Shown in pieces: positions 8,688-18,400 of a DNA stretch of 64,000 nucleotides. A model generated the notes under the pieces. It made no database searches. It saw only the letters and a list, made by a program, of their open reading frames with translations, and was not told the origin of the DNA. This DNA is from Pseudacidovorax sp. (GTDB lineage Bacteria > Pseudomonadota > Gammaproteobacteria > Burkholderiales > Burkholderiaceae_C), in the NCBI RefSeq assembly GCF_017991995.1, contig NZ_JAGOPN010000009.1, positions 1 to 64,000 on the forward strand, in the 5' to 3' direction. The stretch's first letter is position 1; each line of letters starts with the position of its first letter. A program made the position numbers and the translations under genes.

Positions 8688-9539
8688 ATGAACGCCCCCG
8701 TCCACGCCGCCCATCTGCAACCCGCCGCCAGCGCGCTGCGGGCCCGCTTCCATGCGCAGCCGCAGGCGCGCTACTGGTTCGACCCGGCGCCGCCGCGCAC
8801 CACGGTGGAGGCCGAGCGCCGCCATCGGCAGGAGCGGCTGGCCGGCGCCTTCCGCCTCTTCGCGCGGCACGGCTTCGACCTCGGTCTCGCCGGCCACATC
8901 ACGGCGCGCGACCCGGAGTTGCCCGATCACTTCTGGGTCAACCCGCTGGGCGTGCACTTCTCGCGCATCAAGGTGTCGGACCTGCTGCTGGTCAACAGCC
9001 GGGGCGAGACGGTGATCGGCGACCGGCCGCTCAACAAGGCGGCCTTCGCCATCCATGCCGCCATCCACGAGCGGCATCCGGACCTGGTGGCCGCCGCCCA
9101 CACCCATTCGACTTACGGCAAGGCCTTCTCCACGCTGGGCCGGACGCTGCTGCCGCTCACGCAGGACGCCTGCGTGTTCCACGGCGACGTGGCGCTGTTC
9201 GACGACTTCACCGGCATGGTGGTCGACCTGTCGGAAGGCGCCCGCATCGCCGAGGCGCTGGCCAAGCCCGACGGCGGCTTCGGCAAGGGCGCCATCCTGC
9301 GCAACCACGGCATCCTGACGGCCGGCCGATCGGTCGAGTCCGCCGCCTGGTGGTACATCGCGCTGGACAACGCTTGCCACACGCAACTGCTGGCCGAGGC
9401 CGCGGGCACGCCGCGCCCCATCGACGAGGCCACGGCCCGCCACACGCACGCGCAGATCGGCGGGCCCGAAGGCGGCATCCATGCCTTCGAGAGCCTGTAT
9501 CAGCCGCTGGTGGCCGCCGAGCCGGACCTGCTGGACTGA
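8688..9539 (+). CDS. Class II aldolase/adducin family protein
   Basis: 283-residue cytoplasmic protein of the class II aldolase fold, whose members are zinc-dependent aldolases, epimerases or dehydratases on sugar-type substrates. The metal-binding HTHS motif is in AAHTHSTYGKAF (around residue 142), the third ligand is expected at RNHGILTAG, and the adducin-type features FDLGLAGHITARDP and WVNPLGVHFSRI are present. It is tightly linked to the SsuD-like gene (4 bases), so it may act on the carbonyl product left after desulfonation, but that is inference. Exact substrate unknown. Confidence 0.8.
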   Translation: MNAPVHAAHLQPAASALRARFHAQPQARYWFDPAPPRTTVEAERRHRQERLAGAFRLFARHGFDLGLAGHITARDPELPDHFWVNPLGVHFSRIKVSDLLLVNSRGETVIGDRPLNKAAFAIHAAIHERHPDLVAAAHTHSTYGKAFSTLGRTLLPLTQDACVFHGDVALFDDFTGMVVDLSEGARIAEALAKPDGGFGKGAILRNHGILTAGRSVESAAWWYIALDNACHTQLLAEAAGTPRPIDEATARHTHAQIGGPEGGIHAFESLYQPLVAAEPDLLD

Positions 9540-9576
9540 GGGCCCTCGCCTCTTCTTCATCTTCTTCCACGACGCC

Positions 9577-10590
9577 ATGACCTCGACATCCCTGCCCCTT
9601 CCCGCCTCGCGCCGCCAGCTGCTGCGCGCGGGCGGTGCCGCCGCCGTCGTCGCCGCGGGCGGCCTGCTGGCTTCGCGCGCCTGGTCGCAGCCGCGCAAGC
9701 TCACCTTCGCCTGGAACGCCAGCGCCTTCTGCCTCACGCCCGTGGTGGTGGCACAGGAGCGCGGCTTCTTCGAGAAGAACGGCCTGCAGGTCGATCTCAT
9801 CAACTACACCGGCTCCACCGACCAGCTGCTCGAATCGCTGGCCACGGCCAAGGCCGATGCCGCCGTGGGCATGATCCACCGCTGGCTCAAGCCGCTGGAG
9901 TCGGGCTTCGACGTCAAGATCGTCGGCAGCTCGCACGGCGGTTGCGTTCGGCTGCTGGGCAGCAAGGAAGCGGGTGTCACCCAGCTCTCCAGCCTCAAGG
10001 GCAAGACCATCGGCGTGTCCGACATCGCGAGCCCGGGCAAGAACTTCTTCTCCATCCTGCTCAAGAAGAACGGCATCGATGCCGACCGCGACGTGCAATG
10101 GCGCCAGTACCCGGCCGACCTGCTGGACGTGGCCGTCAACAAGGGCGAGATCCAGGCCATTGCCGACGGCGACCCGACGCTCTACCTGATCGAGAAGCGC
10201 AATGCCGGCAAGTACACCGAGCTGGCCACCAACCTGTCGGGCGAATACAAGGACAAGGTGTGCTGCATCGTCGGCGCGCGCGGCGAACTGGTGCGCAATG
10301 ACAAGCCGACCGCGGCGGCGCTGGTGCGCTCCATCGTGCAGGCCTCCGACTACGTGGCCGACAACCCCAACGAGTCGGCGAAGCTCTTTGCCAAGTACTC
10401 GCCCAAGGTGCCTGTGGAGGACCTGCAGGCCCTGCTCGGCACGCTGACGCACCGCCACCATCCCACCGGCCGCAGCCTGCGCGACGAGGTGGAGTTCTAT
10501 GCGCGCGACTTCCGCTCGGTGGGCGTGCTCAAGAGCAGCACCGATCCGAAGCGCCTGGCGGACCACGTGTCTTACGACGTGCTGGCGTAA
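9577..10590 (+). CDS. ABC transporter substrate-binding protein (NMT1/SsuA-like), no. 2
   Basis: 337-residue periplasmic binding protein with a Tat-like signal (SRRQLLRAGGAAAVVAAGG, cleavage after ASRAWSQ). The mature protein has FAWNASAFCLTPVVVAQERGFFEKNGLQVDLINY-type sequence, i.e. the NMT1/SsuA domain, and the SLKGKTIGVSDIASPGKNFFSILLKK lobe. It is the binding protein nearest the permease and ATPase genes and therefore their most likely partner. A 195-base hairpin repeat begins 6 bases after the stop codon, separating it from the permease gene. Start at 9577 chosen because it gives the export signal. Confidence 0.87.
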   Translation: MTSTSLPLPASRRQLLRAGGAAAVVAAGGLLASRAWSQPRKLTFAWNASAFCLTPVVVAQERGFFEKNGLQVDLINYTGSTDQLLESLATAKADAAVGMIHRWLKPLESGFDVKIVGSSHGGCVRLLGSKEAGVTQLSSLKGKTIGVSDIASPGKNFFSILLKKNGIDADRDVQWRQYPADLLDVAVNKGEIQAIADGDPTLYLIEKRNAGKYTELATNLSGEYKDKVCCIVGARGELVRNDKPTAAALVRSIVQASDYVADNPNESAKLFAKYSPKVPVEDLQALLGTLTHRHHPTGRSLRDEVEFYARDFRSVGVLKSSTDPKRLADHVSYDVLA

Positions 10591-10595
10591 CAGAA

Positions 10596-10790
10596 AACAC
10601 CCCCCATGCCGCTTCGCGGCTCCGGGCGGCCGCCAGAGGCAGCTGCTCTTCGGGCACGTCCAAGCCTGCGCAGGCAGGCTTGGAGCCTCGGCCCTCAGCC
10701 CCTCTCGTTCGCCTTCGGCCTGGAGGGGGGCGCACCCAGAGGCCTGGCGAAGCCAGTTCCTCGGGTGCCCTGGCATGGCCTGCTCTGCGG
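10596..10790 (+). repeat. Multi-hairpin interspersed repeat, copy A
   Basis: 195-base element with a second copy in the same orientation at 49024-49218, about 94 percent identical (a dozen substitutions, no gaps). It starts with AACACCCCCCATGCC 6 bases after a stop codon. Internal hairpins include GCCGC-TTC-GCGGC, CCAAGCCTGC-GCAG-GCAGGCTTGG, a CCCCTC/GAGGGG pair, and a long composite stem GCACCC..GAGG..CTGGC-GAA-GCCAG..CCTC..GGGTGC. A frame open across both copies has about eight amino-acid changes for twelve base changes, so it is not a conserved protein. Here it separates a binding-protein gene from its permease gene. Confidence 0.85.
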
Positions 10791-10859
10791 CCACTTGATC
10801 CTTGTCGGGGTGCCGGTCTCGTGCCATATGGGTGGCGCGCGGCGCCATGGAACACTGAA

Positions 10860-11957
10860 ATGACGACTTTTGATTCCGCACTTTCGCGCTGGACGCCCGC
10901 CGACGGGCCCGCGCTCGACGCACCGCCGGCAGCGGCGCCCCCGCCCCCTGCAGCGGCCATCGCGATGCCGCCGAGCGCGATCCCAATCGCACGCGCCGCG
11001 AGACTCTGGCCACGCGGCCTGCTGGCCGCCCTGGCCTGGCTCGGCCTGGGCGTGCTGACGCTGGCCTGGCCCAACAAGCCAGCCGGATTCAGCGACTGGA
11101 CCTTCACCACCGAATTCGGCCTGGCGGCCCTGGTGGTCGGTGCGTTGCTGCTGGTGCCCGCGCTGGTGCGCCGCGCCCGTGGCGGTCGCGCTGGCGCACG
11201 GCTGGTGCACGCGGGCGCCTGGCTCGTGGCGCTGCCGGGGCTGCTGGCGCTGTGGGAAGTCTTCACGGCGAAGCTCGGCCTGCTGCCGCCGCCCTTCTTC
11301 GCACCGCCGCAGAGCCTGATCGACGTGGCGGTGGAGGACTGGCCGCGCCTGGGCCTGTCCACCGCGCATTCGGTGCGGCTGCTGGCACACGGTTTCGTGC
11401 TGGGCGCGCTGGTCGGCTTCATCACCGGCGTGTGGATCGGCTGGTCGCGCGTGGCCGGCTACTGGGTGCACCCGCTGCTGCGCTTCCTGGGGCCGGTGCC
11501 GGCTTCGGCGCTGTTGCCGCTGGCCTTCTTCTTCGCGCCGTCGAGCTATGCCGCCGCGGTGTTCCTGGTCGGGCTGGCCACCTTCTTCCCAGTGGCGGTG
11601 CTGTCGTGGTCGGGCGTGGCGGCGGTCAACCGCCAGTACTACGACGTGGCGCGCACGCTGGGCGCAGGCGAGTGGTTCCTGGTGCTGCGCGTGGCCGTGC
11701 CGGCCGCGCTGCCGCAGGTCTTCGTCGGGCTGTTCATGGGCCTGGGCGCCTCGTTCTCGGTGCTGGTCACGGCCGAGATGATGGGCGTGAAGGCCGGCCT
11801 GGGCTGGTACCTGCAGTGGGCCCAGGGCTGGGCCGCCTACGCCAACATGTATGCCGCGCTGATCGTGATGGCCGTGCTCTGCTCGGGCCTGATCACGCTG
11901 CTGTTCACGGTGCGCGACCGCGTGCTGTCGTGGCAGAAAGGGACCGTCAAATGGTGA
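10860..11957 (+). CDS. ABC transporter permease (SsuC/TauC type)
   Basis: 365-residue inner-membrane permease of the binding-protein-dependent transport family. After an unusual Pro/Ala-rich N-terminal stretch (residues 15-45), two helices (about 50-70 and 80-100) precede the standard SsuC/TauC core. The core has the EAA loop ARTLGAGEWFLVLRVAVPAALPQVFVGL, where the ATPase docks, near residues 265-295. The family core is about 260 residues, so this protein has roughly 100 additional N-terminal residues with two extra membrane segments. It overlaps the ATPase gene by 7 bases. A start further upstream would run into the hairpin repeat and was rejected. Confidence 0.87.
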   Translation: MTTFDSALSRWTPADGPALDAPPAAAPPPPAAAIAMPPSAIPIARAARLWPRGLLAALAWLGLGVLTLAWPNKPAGFSDWTFTTEFGLAALVVGALLLVPALVRRARGGRAGARLVHAGAWLVALPGLLALWEVFTAKLGLLPPPFFAPPQSLIDVAVEDWPRLGLSTAHSVRLLAHGFVLGALVGFITGVWIGWSRVAGYWVHPLLRFLGPVPASALLPLAFFFAPSSYAAAVFLVGLATFFPVAVLSWSGVAAVNRQYYDVARTLGAGEWFLVLRVAVPAALPQVFVGLFMGLGASFSVLVTAEMMGVKAGLGWYLQWAQGWAAYANMYAALIVMAVLCSGLITLLFTVRDRVLSWQKGTVKW

Positions 11958-12787
11958 TCCCGCTGCTGCGCGAATACGACGACGCCACCGAAGAGGCATC
12001 GCCGCCGGCCACTGCGGGCACGGCCCCGGGCGGCGCGCGCATCGACATCGAGAACGTCAGCCACTGGTTCGACGTGCCCGGCGGCAACAAGCTGCAGGCG
12101 CTGGACGGCATCGACCTGCATGTGGCGCCCGGCGAGTTCGTGGCCCTGCTCGGGCCCAGCGGCTGCGGCAAGTCCACGCTGCTGCGCCTGGTCGCCGGCC
12201 TGGAGCCCGCCACCACGGGCCGGCTGGCGCAGGACGGTGCGGCCATCACCCGGCCCGATCCGTCGCGGATCGTCGTCTTCCAGGACCCCACGCTCTACCC
12301 CTGGCGGCGCGTGCGCGCCAATGTGGCGCTGGGCCCGCAGGCGCGCGGCGTGCTGCGCCAGCAGGCTCACCGCGTGGATGACGCGCTGGCCCGCGTGGGC
12401 CTGGCCGAGTTCGCCGATGCTTTCCCGCACCAGCTGTCGGGCGGCATGGCCCAGCGCGTGGCACTGGCCCGCGCGCTGGTCAACGATCCGCGCCTACTGA
12501 TCCTGGACGAGCCGCTGGGCAAGCTCGACTCGCTCACGCGCCTGCAGATGCAGGGCGAGCTGCTGCAGCTGTGGCAACGCAGCGGCTTCTCGGCCCTGCT
12601 CGTGACGCACGACGTGGAAGAGGCGCTCTTCCTCGCCCAGCGCGTGGTGGTGCTGAGCGACCGGCCGGCGCGCATCGTGGCGCAATTGCAGGTCGACCTG
12701 CCCTATCCGCGCCACCGTGGCCATCCGCGGCTGGCCGAGCTGCGGCACGAGGCGCTGCGCCACCTGGGCCTGGATGCGAGCTGGTAG
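11951..12787 (+). CDS. ABC transporter ATP-binding protein (SsuB/TauB type)
   Basis: 278-residue cytoplasmic ATPase that powers import of a sulfonate-like ligand. All nucleotide-binding motifs are intact: Walker A GPSGCGKST (near residue 70), Q-loop VVFQDPTLYPWR, signature LSGGMAQR, Walker B LLILDEP, and the switch histidine in LLVTHDVEEA. The first 30 residues are a poorly conserved extension. The start ATG lies inside the last codons of the permease gene (7-base overlap), so the two are translated together. The nearest relatives by motif are SsuB/TauB/NrtD-type ATPases; the ligand is not determined. Confidence 0.9.
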   Translation: MVIPLLREYDDATEEASPPATAGTAPGGARIDIENVSHWFDVPGGNKLQALDGIDLHVAPGEFVALLGPSGCGKSTLLRLVAGLEPATTGRLAQDGAAITRPDPSRIVVFQDPTLYPWRRVRANVALGPQARGVLRQQAHRVDDALARVGLAEFADAFPHQLSGGMAQRVALARALVNDPRLLILDEPLGKLDSLTRLQMQGELLQLWQRSGFSALLVTHDVEEALFLAQRVVVLSDRPARIVAQLQVDLPYPRHRGHPRLAELRHEALRHLGLDASW

Positions 12788-12847
12788 TCCACATCGTCCT
12801 GGTGATGCGGGCGCGGTCCCTCCGTCCCCGCACGCAGGACCGCCGCG

Positions 12848-14050
12848 ATGACCGCGCCGCCTGACGCCCTCTGGCTCCAATGGCTGTTGGGCGCTTTGCA
12901 GGCGGGCCAGGCGGCGTTGCTGCAGGTGCTGCATGCGGTGGGCCTGGTTCCCACGCTGCACGGGCAGCCCGCATGGCCCTGGGCCTCGCGGCTGGCGGGC
13001 GACACCCTGCTCTTCGACCTGGGCCAGGCGCGCCGGCTGGCGCTCACGCTGGGTCTGCTGGTGCTGGCGCTGCTCGTGGCCGCAGTGGGCCTGCTGTGGC
13101 GCCGGCGGCGCGTGTGGCTGCTGGCGGTGGCCGGTCTGCTGCCCCTGCTGGCGCCCTGGCCGCAGTGGGAGGCCGTGCGCGTGGCCGCCACGCCCGCCAG
13201 CTTCCACGTCTCGCCCACCGGTTTCCACGCCGACACCATCGTGCGCGGCCACCAGCTCTACCGTCAGCTGTGCGTGGACTGCCATGGCGCCGACGGGCGC
13301 GGGCATGGGCCGCTGGCCGCGCAGCAGACGGTATGGCCACCCAACCTGGCCGGCCCGCTGCTGTGGCGGCGGGCCGACGGCGACCTGTTCTGGCACGTGC
13401 TGCACGGCATGCGGGATGCGCGCAGCGGCCAGCCTTCGATGCCGGCCTTCGCAGACAGGCTCTCGGCGGACGACGCCTGGGCCCTGATCGACGCCATGAA
13501 GGCGCTGGCCGCCGGCCAGATGCTGCGGCAGACCGGCCAATGGCTGCAGCCGGTGCGGCTGCCGGTCTTTGCCGTCCGATGCGCGGGCGCGTCGGGGCGG
13601 ACCTCCAGCACCGCACTGCAGGGCCAGCGCCTGCGGGTGATCGCACCGGGCGCCGGCCCCTTGCCGACGCCCGATCCACGTGTGGTCACGGTGGCGCTCG
13701 CCCCGGCGTCCAGCACCCCGGACGTGCCGCGTCCGGAGGCCGCGGATTGCCAGGCGCTCCAGCCCGACGCTTGGCGCGCCCTGGCCCTGATCGCGGGCGA
13801 CACAGACAACCCCGACGCGCTCGCCGCCACCCAGTTCATCGTTGACCGCGAAGGCTGGCTGCGCGCCCGGGCGACGCCCGGCGCGGCCGACTGGCAGGAA
13901 GACGACCTGGTGTGCCGTGCGGCATCCGACCCCGCCCCCTCCGTCGCCGCATCCGTGACGCGCCTGCCGGCTGCGGACGGGCTGGGCAGCCTCATCGCGC
14001 GCATGGACGCCGAGCCCGTGCGCTACGTCAAGGGCGGGCTCGTGCACTGA
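12848..14050 (+). CDS. Membrane-anchored c-type cytochrome
   Basis: 400-residue protein with two membrane helices near the N-terminus (about 66-84 and 89-106) followed by a periplasmic domain carrying one heme c site, CVDCH at 142-146. The GADGRGHGPLA and SMPAFADRLSADDAWALIDAMKAL stretches are typical of monoheme class I cytochromes, with a Met near the latter as likely sixth ligand. The C-terminal 200 residues are not recognisable. It lies between the ABC ATPase and a third solute-binding gene, 60 bases after the ATPase, so it may accept electrons from a periplasmic oxidation linked to the cluster. That role is inference. Confidence 0.75.
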   Translation: MTAPPDALWLQWLLGALQAGQAALLQVLHAVGLVPTLHGQPAWPWASRLAGDTLLFDLGQARRLALTLGLLVLALLVAAVGLLWRRRRVWLLAVAGLLPLLAPWPQWEAVRVAATPASFHVSPTGFHADTIVRGHQLYRQLCVDCHGADGRGHGPLAAQQTVWPPNLAGPLLWRRADGDLFWHVLHGMRDARSGQPSMPAFADRLSADDAWALIDAMKALAAGQMLRQTGQWLQPVRLPVFAVRCAGASGRTSSTALQGQRLRVIAPGAGPLPTPDPRVVTVALAPASSTPDVPRPEAADCQALQPDAWRALALIAGDTDNPDALAATQFIVDREGWLRARATPGAADWQEDDLVCRAASDPAPSVAASVTRLPAADGLGSLIARMDAEPVRYVKGGLVH

Positions 14051-14127
14051 ACGCCGCGCGACTGCGACCGTCCCGCCGGGTTTTCCTCCAAGCCCTTCCT
14101 TCTTCCATCCACCCAGGAGATCCCTCC

Positions 14128-15100
14128 ATGTCCCAAGCTTTTCGCCCCACCCCCAGCCGCCGCCGCTTCCTGGCCGGTGGCTCCGTCCTCGCGGCCGGCC
14201 TTGCGCTGCCTGCCCTGGGGTGCCCATGCCCAGTCCCGCCCCGCGCTCAAGGCCGGCGACCAGAAGGGCGGCCTGCGCGCCCTGCTCGAAGCCGCTGGCG
14301 CCCTCGACGGCCTGGGCTACGACATCCAGTGGTCCGAGTTCCCCGCGGCTGCGCCGCTGGCCGAAGCACTCAACGCGGGCGCGGTCGACTCCGGCCCCAT
14401 CGGCGATGCGCCGCTCATCTTCGCGCTGGCCGCGGGCACGCGCGTGAAGGCCATCGGCGCCAACCGCAGCGACGCCTATGGCACGGCGGTGCTGGTGCGG
14501 CCCGACTCGCCCCTGCGCAGCGCCGCCGACCTCAAGGGTCGCAGCGTGGCCACCAACCGCGGCTCCATCGGTCACTTCGTCACGCTCAAGGCCATCACCG
14601 CCGCAGGCCTGCAGCCGGGCGACGTGAACCTGCGCTTCCTGCCGCCGGCCGACGCCAAGCTGGCCCTGACGCAAGGCTCGGTCGACGCCTGGGCCACCTG
14701 GGAGCCCTACACCGCCATGGCCGAGACAGCGGGCCACGCCCGCGTGCTGGTCAGCGGCCGCGGCCTGCTGCCAGGCCTGAGCTACCTGGCGGCCACGGAT
14801 GCGGCCATCGCCGCCAAGCGACCGGTGCTGCAGGACTTCCTGCAGCGCGTGGCCCGCGCCCAGCAATGGGCCAATCGCAACGTGGCGGGCTACTCGGCCA
14901 CGCTGGCACGCATCATCGGCATCTCGCCCGAGGCGGCCCGGCTGCAGTTCGAGCGCCGCCAACAAGCCTGGGTGCCCATCGACGAACGCGTGGTCGCCGA
15001 CCAGCAGGCCACGGCCGACTTCTATGCCAAGGTGGGCCTGATCAGGACGCCGCTGCAGGTGGCGGCCACCTTCGACAGGGGCTTTGCACTGGCGGGTTGA
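14128..15100 (+). pseudogene. Substrate-binding protein no. 3 (SsuA-like), split by a one-base frameshift
   Basis: Two overlapping frames together encode one complete periplasmic binding protein. The first, from ATG 14128 with ribosome site AGGAG at 14115-14119, gives a Tat signal (SRRRFLAGGSVLAAGLALPALG). At the run GGGG (14217-14220) one base too many shifts the frame; the other frame continues with GAHAQSRPALKAGDQKGG and runs to the stop at 15100. Removing one G restores a signal peptidase site (AHA-Q) and a protein of about 323 residues with LKGRSVATNRGSIGHF and LTQGSVDAWATWEPYT, as in SsuA. Either a real inactivating mutation or a homopolymer sequencing error; the intact reading on both sides favours a recent event or an error. 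Confidence 0.85.
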
Positions 15101-15409
15101 GCGCCAATGCGGCTGCGGCCCCACAATGCAACCGCAGCGCGCCGCCCGGCGCCGATGCCAGGGTTGCCATGCGCGAGCCCTGCCCCCACGCAGGGGGCTG
15201 ACTGTCGGGGCGCTTCGACCGCCCCCTGCCGCTGACTGAGGCCTGCTTCCTGCAGCGGGCCAAGGAACCCCGCGACACCGTCGCGGATTCCCAGGACGTC
15301 CCGACCGGCGCCGTGCACCTCGCCCGGCCGGCAGGGGCCTTCTTGCCCATCTCCCTCCCGGCGGGTCGCTCGCGGGCCCCTCCTGCTCGCGGTGCACTGA
15401 AAGGCGCGC
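15101..15409. other. Intergenic region before the cyclic glucan synthase gene
   Basis: 309 bases with no credible gene. It should hold the promoter of the glucan synthase gene. One perfect inverted repeat, CCGCGAC-ACC-GTCGCGG, lies at 15270-15286, about 125 bases before the start codon; it has no T-run and so is more likely an operator or RNA hairpin than a terminator. Confidence 0.45.
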
Positions 15410-18400
15410 ATGCATCCAGTCCTTCAGTCCGCCTTGCGGCCCCGGGCCGCCGGTCCCTGGGCCGATACCGCGCCCGTGCGCGAGGAGCTGTTCGGCATCG
15501 AACGGCTGGAGCAGCACGCACGCAGCCTCGCCATCGCCCAGCAGGTCAGCCACCGGCCACCCCGGGTGCCGTCCCTGCATGCCCGGCTGCGCGACAACGC
15601 CGGCGAACTGCTGCGAGCCTACCGTTCGGGTGCCGCGGAAGTGGCAGCGGGCCGCGGCGTGGTGCCGGCCGCCGAGTGGCTGCTGGACAACTACCACGTG
15701 GTGGAGGCCCAGATGCGCGAGATCCGCACCGACCTGCCCCCCGGCTACTACCGCCAACTGCCCAAGCTGGCCGAAGGCCCCCTGGCGGGCTATCCGCGCG
15801 TCTTCGGGCTGGCATGGGCCTTCGTCGCCCACACCGACAGCCACTTCGATCCGGTCGTGCTGCGTCGCTTCATCGCGGCCTACCAGGAAGTGCAGCCGCT
15901 GGACATCGGCGAACTCTGGGCCGTGGCGATCACGCTGCGCATCGTGCTGGTGGAGAACCTGCGCAGGCTGGCCGACCAGATGATCGCGGGGCGCGCCGCG
16001 CGCGCCGATGCGCAGGCGCTCGCCGACCGGCTGCTGGCGCCCGGCGGCGCCTACACCGCCTTGCAGCGGGACATCGAGTCGCGGCCGGACGGCCCGATCT
16101 CCGAGCTGTTCGCCGCACAGCTGGCCAAGCGCCTGCGCGACCAGGACCCGCGCACAACGCCCGCACTGCAGTGGCTGGACGAGCGCCTGCGCCGCCAGGG
16201 CGCCGATGCCGACCTGGCCATCCTGCATGCGCAGCAGCGCCAGGGCGCCTCCAACGTGTCGGTGCGCAACATCATCACCAGCATGCGCCTGATGTCGGAC
16301 ATCGACTGGGCGGACCTGTTCGAGAGCAACAGCCAGGTGGACGCGCGGCTGCGCGAGGGCAGCGCCTTCGCGCAGATGGACTTCCCCACGCGCAACCGCT
16401 ATCGCACGGCCATCGAGCAACTGGCCCGCGGCTCACCGCTGTCCGAACTGGAGATCGCCGGGCAGGCCGTGGCGCTCTCGGCCGCGCAGGCGGACCCGTC
16501 GCCGCTGGACGGGCCGGCGCCGGTCACCGACCCCGGCCACGCCCTCATCGGCGAGGGGCGCGACGCACTGGAGCGGGCCATCGGCTTCCGGCCCCCGCTG
16601 GGCCTGCGCCTGGACCGCTTCGGCGTGCGCCTGGGCATCGGCGGCTATGCGGCAGCCATCCTGGCGCTGGCGGTGCTGCTGCTGGGCGCGGCGGGCTGGG
16701 CCCTGCTGGGCGCGGGCGCGCTGGCGGCGATCTCGCCCGCGCTGCTGGCGGCGCTCGCCCTGGCCGCCTTCCTGCCGGCCACCGAACTCGCGACGGCCCT
16801 CGTGCAGCGCGCCATCACCGCCCGCACGCGCGCCGCGGTGCTTCCGGCCCTGGCCCTGGCCGACGGCGTGCCGGCCCACCTGCGCACACTGGTCGTCATG
16901 CCCACGCTGCTGACCAGCGAGGCGGAACTGCGCGAGCACATCGAGCGGCTCGAAGTGCACCATCTCGCCGGGGCGGGGGGCGAGCTGTGCTTCGCGCTGC
17001 TGTCGGACGGGCTGGATGCGGACACCGAGGTGCAGGACGGCGACGCCCACCTGATCAGCGTGGCGCAGGAGGCCATCGCCGCCCTGAACCGGCGGCACGG
17101 CCCGGCGCCGGGCGGCCCGCGCTTCCACCTGCTGCACCGCCGGCGGCGCTTCAACGCCAGCGAGAACCGCTGGATGGGCTGGGAGCGCAAGCGCGGCAAG
17201 CTGCACGAGCTCAACCGGCTGCTGCGCGGCGCCACCGACACCAGCTTCATGGCGCTGGACGGCGGCGCTGCCGACCCCGCGCTGCACCCCGACCTCCTGG
17301 CCGGCGTGCGCTACGTCATCACGCTGGATGCCGACACCCGGCTGCCGCGCGACGCGGCGCTGCGCCTGATCGGCAAGATGGCCCATCCCCTGAACCGCGT
17401 GCGCTGGAGCGACGCCGAACAGCGCGTGGTGGGGGGCCACGCCATCCTGCAGCCGCGCGTGACGCCGGCCCTGCCACTGGGCCGCGAGGGTTCGCTCTAC
17501 CAGCGGCTGTCGTCCGGCCCCGGCGGGATGGACCCGTACGCCGCCGCCGTCTCCGACATCTACCAGGACCTGTTCGGCGAAGGCTCCTACACCGGCAAGG
17601 GCATCTACGACGTCGATGCCTTCGAGGCTGCCCTGGCCGGACGCATTCCCGAGAACGCGATGCTCAGCCATGACCTGTTCGAGGGCGTGTTCGCGCGGGC
17701 CGGCCTGGCTTCGGACATCGAGGTGGTCGAGGACTTTCCGGCCCGCCACGACGTCGCGGCGCGGCGCCAGCACCGGTGGACGCGTGGCGACTGGCAACTG
17801 CTGCCCTGGGTGCTCGGGCGGCGCCACGCGGGCGCACCGGTGCCCCCGGTGGGCCGCTGGAAGATGATCGACAACCTGCGGCGCTCGCTGCTGGCGCCGG
17901 CCGGCTGGCTGGTGCTGGCCCTGTGCGCCGCACTGCCCTGGCCGCAGTCGCTGCACGGCATGGCACTGCTGACACTGGCCCTGGCCGTACCGGCCTTCCT
18001 GCCGAGCCTGGCCGGGCTGCGCCCGCCGCGCCCGGGCATCGGACTGGGCAGCCACCTGCGCGGACTGGCCGGCGACCTGCGGATGGGCCTGCTGCAGGCC
18101 GGCTGGGCCCTGGCCCTGCTGGCCGACCAGGCCTGGCGCGCGCTCGACGCCATCGTGCGCACCCTGACCCGGCTCTACGGCACCCACCGCCATCTGCTGG
18201 AATGGACGACCGCCGCCCAGGCCAGCGCCCGCCCGCGGCCGGGCGTGGCGGGCTTCTATGGCCAGATGGCCGGCGGCCTGCTGCTGGCCGGGGTGCTGGC
18301 CGTGGGCGTCGGCCTGTTCGCACCTGCCGCCTGGCCGATGGCGGCGGGCCTGGCGGCGCTCTGGTTCGCGGCGCCGGCCCTGGCCTGGCGCGCCAGCCGC

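Noticed and set aside
10606-10863. Small ORF in repeat copy A (MPLRGSGRPP...), with a similar one in copy B
   Set aside because: Two copies differ by about 12 bases and about 8 amino acids, so changes are not silent; conservation is at the DNA/RNA level, not protein.
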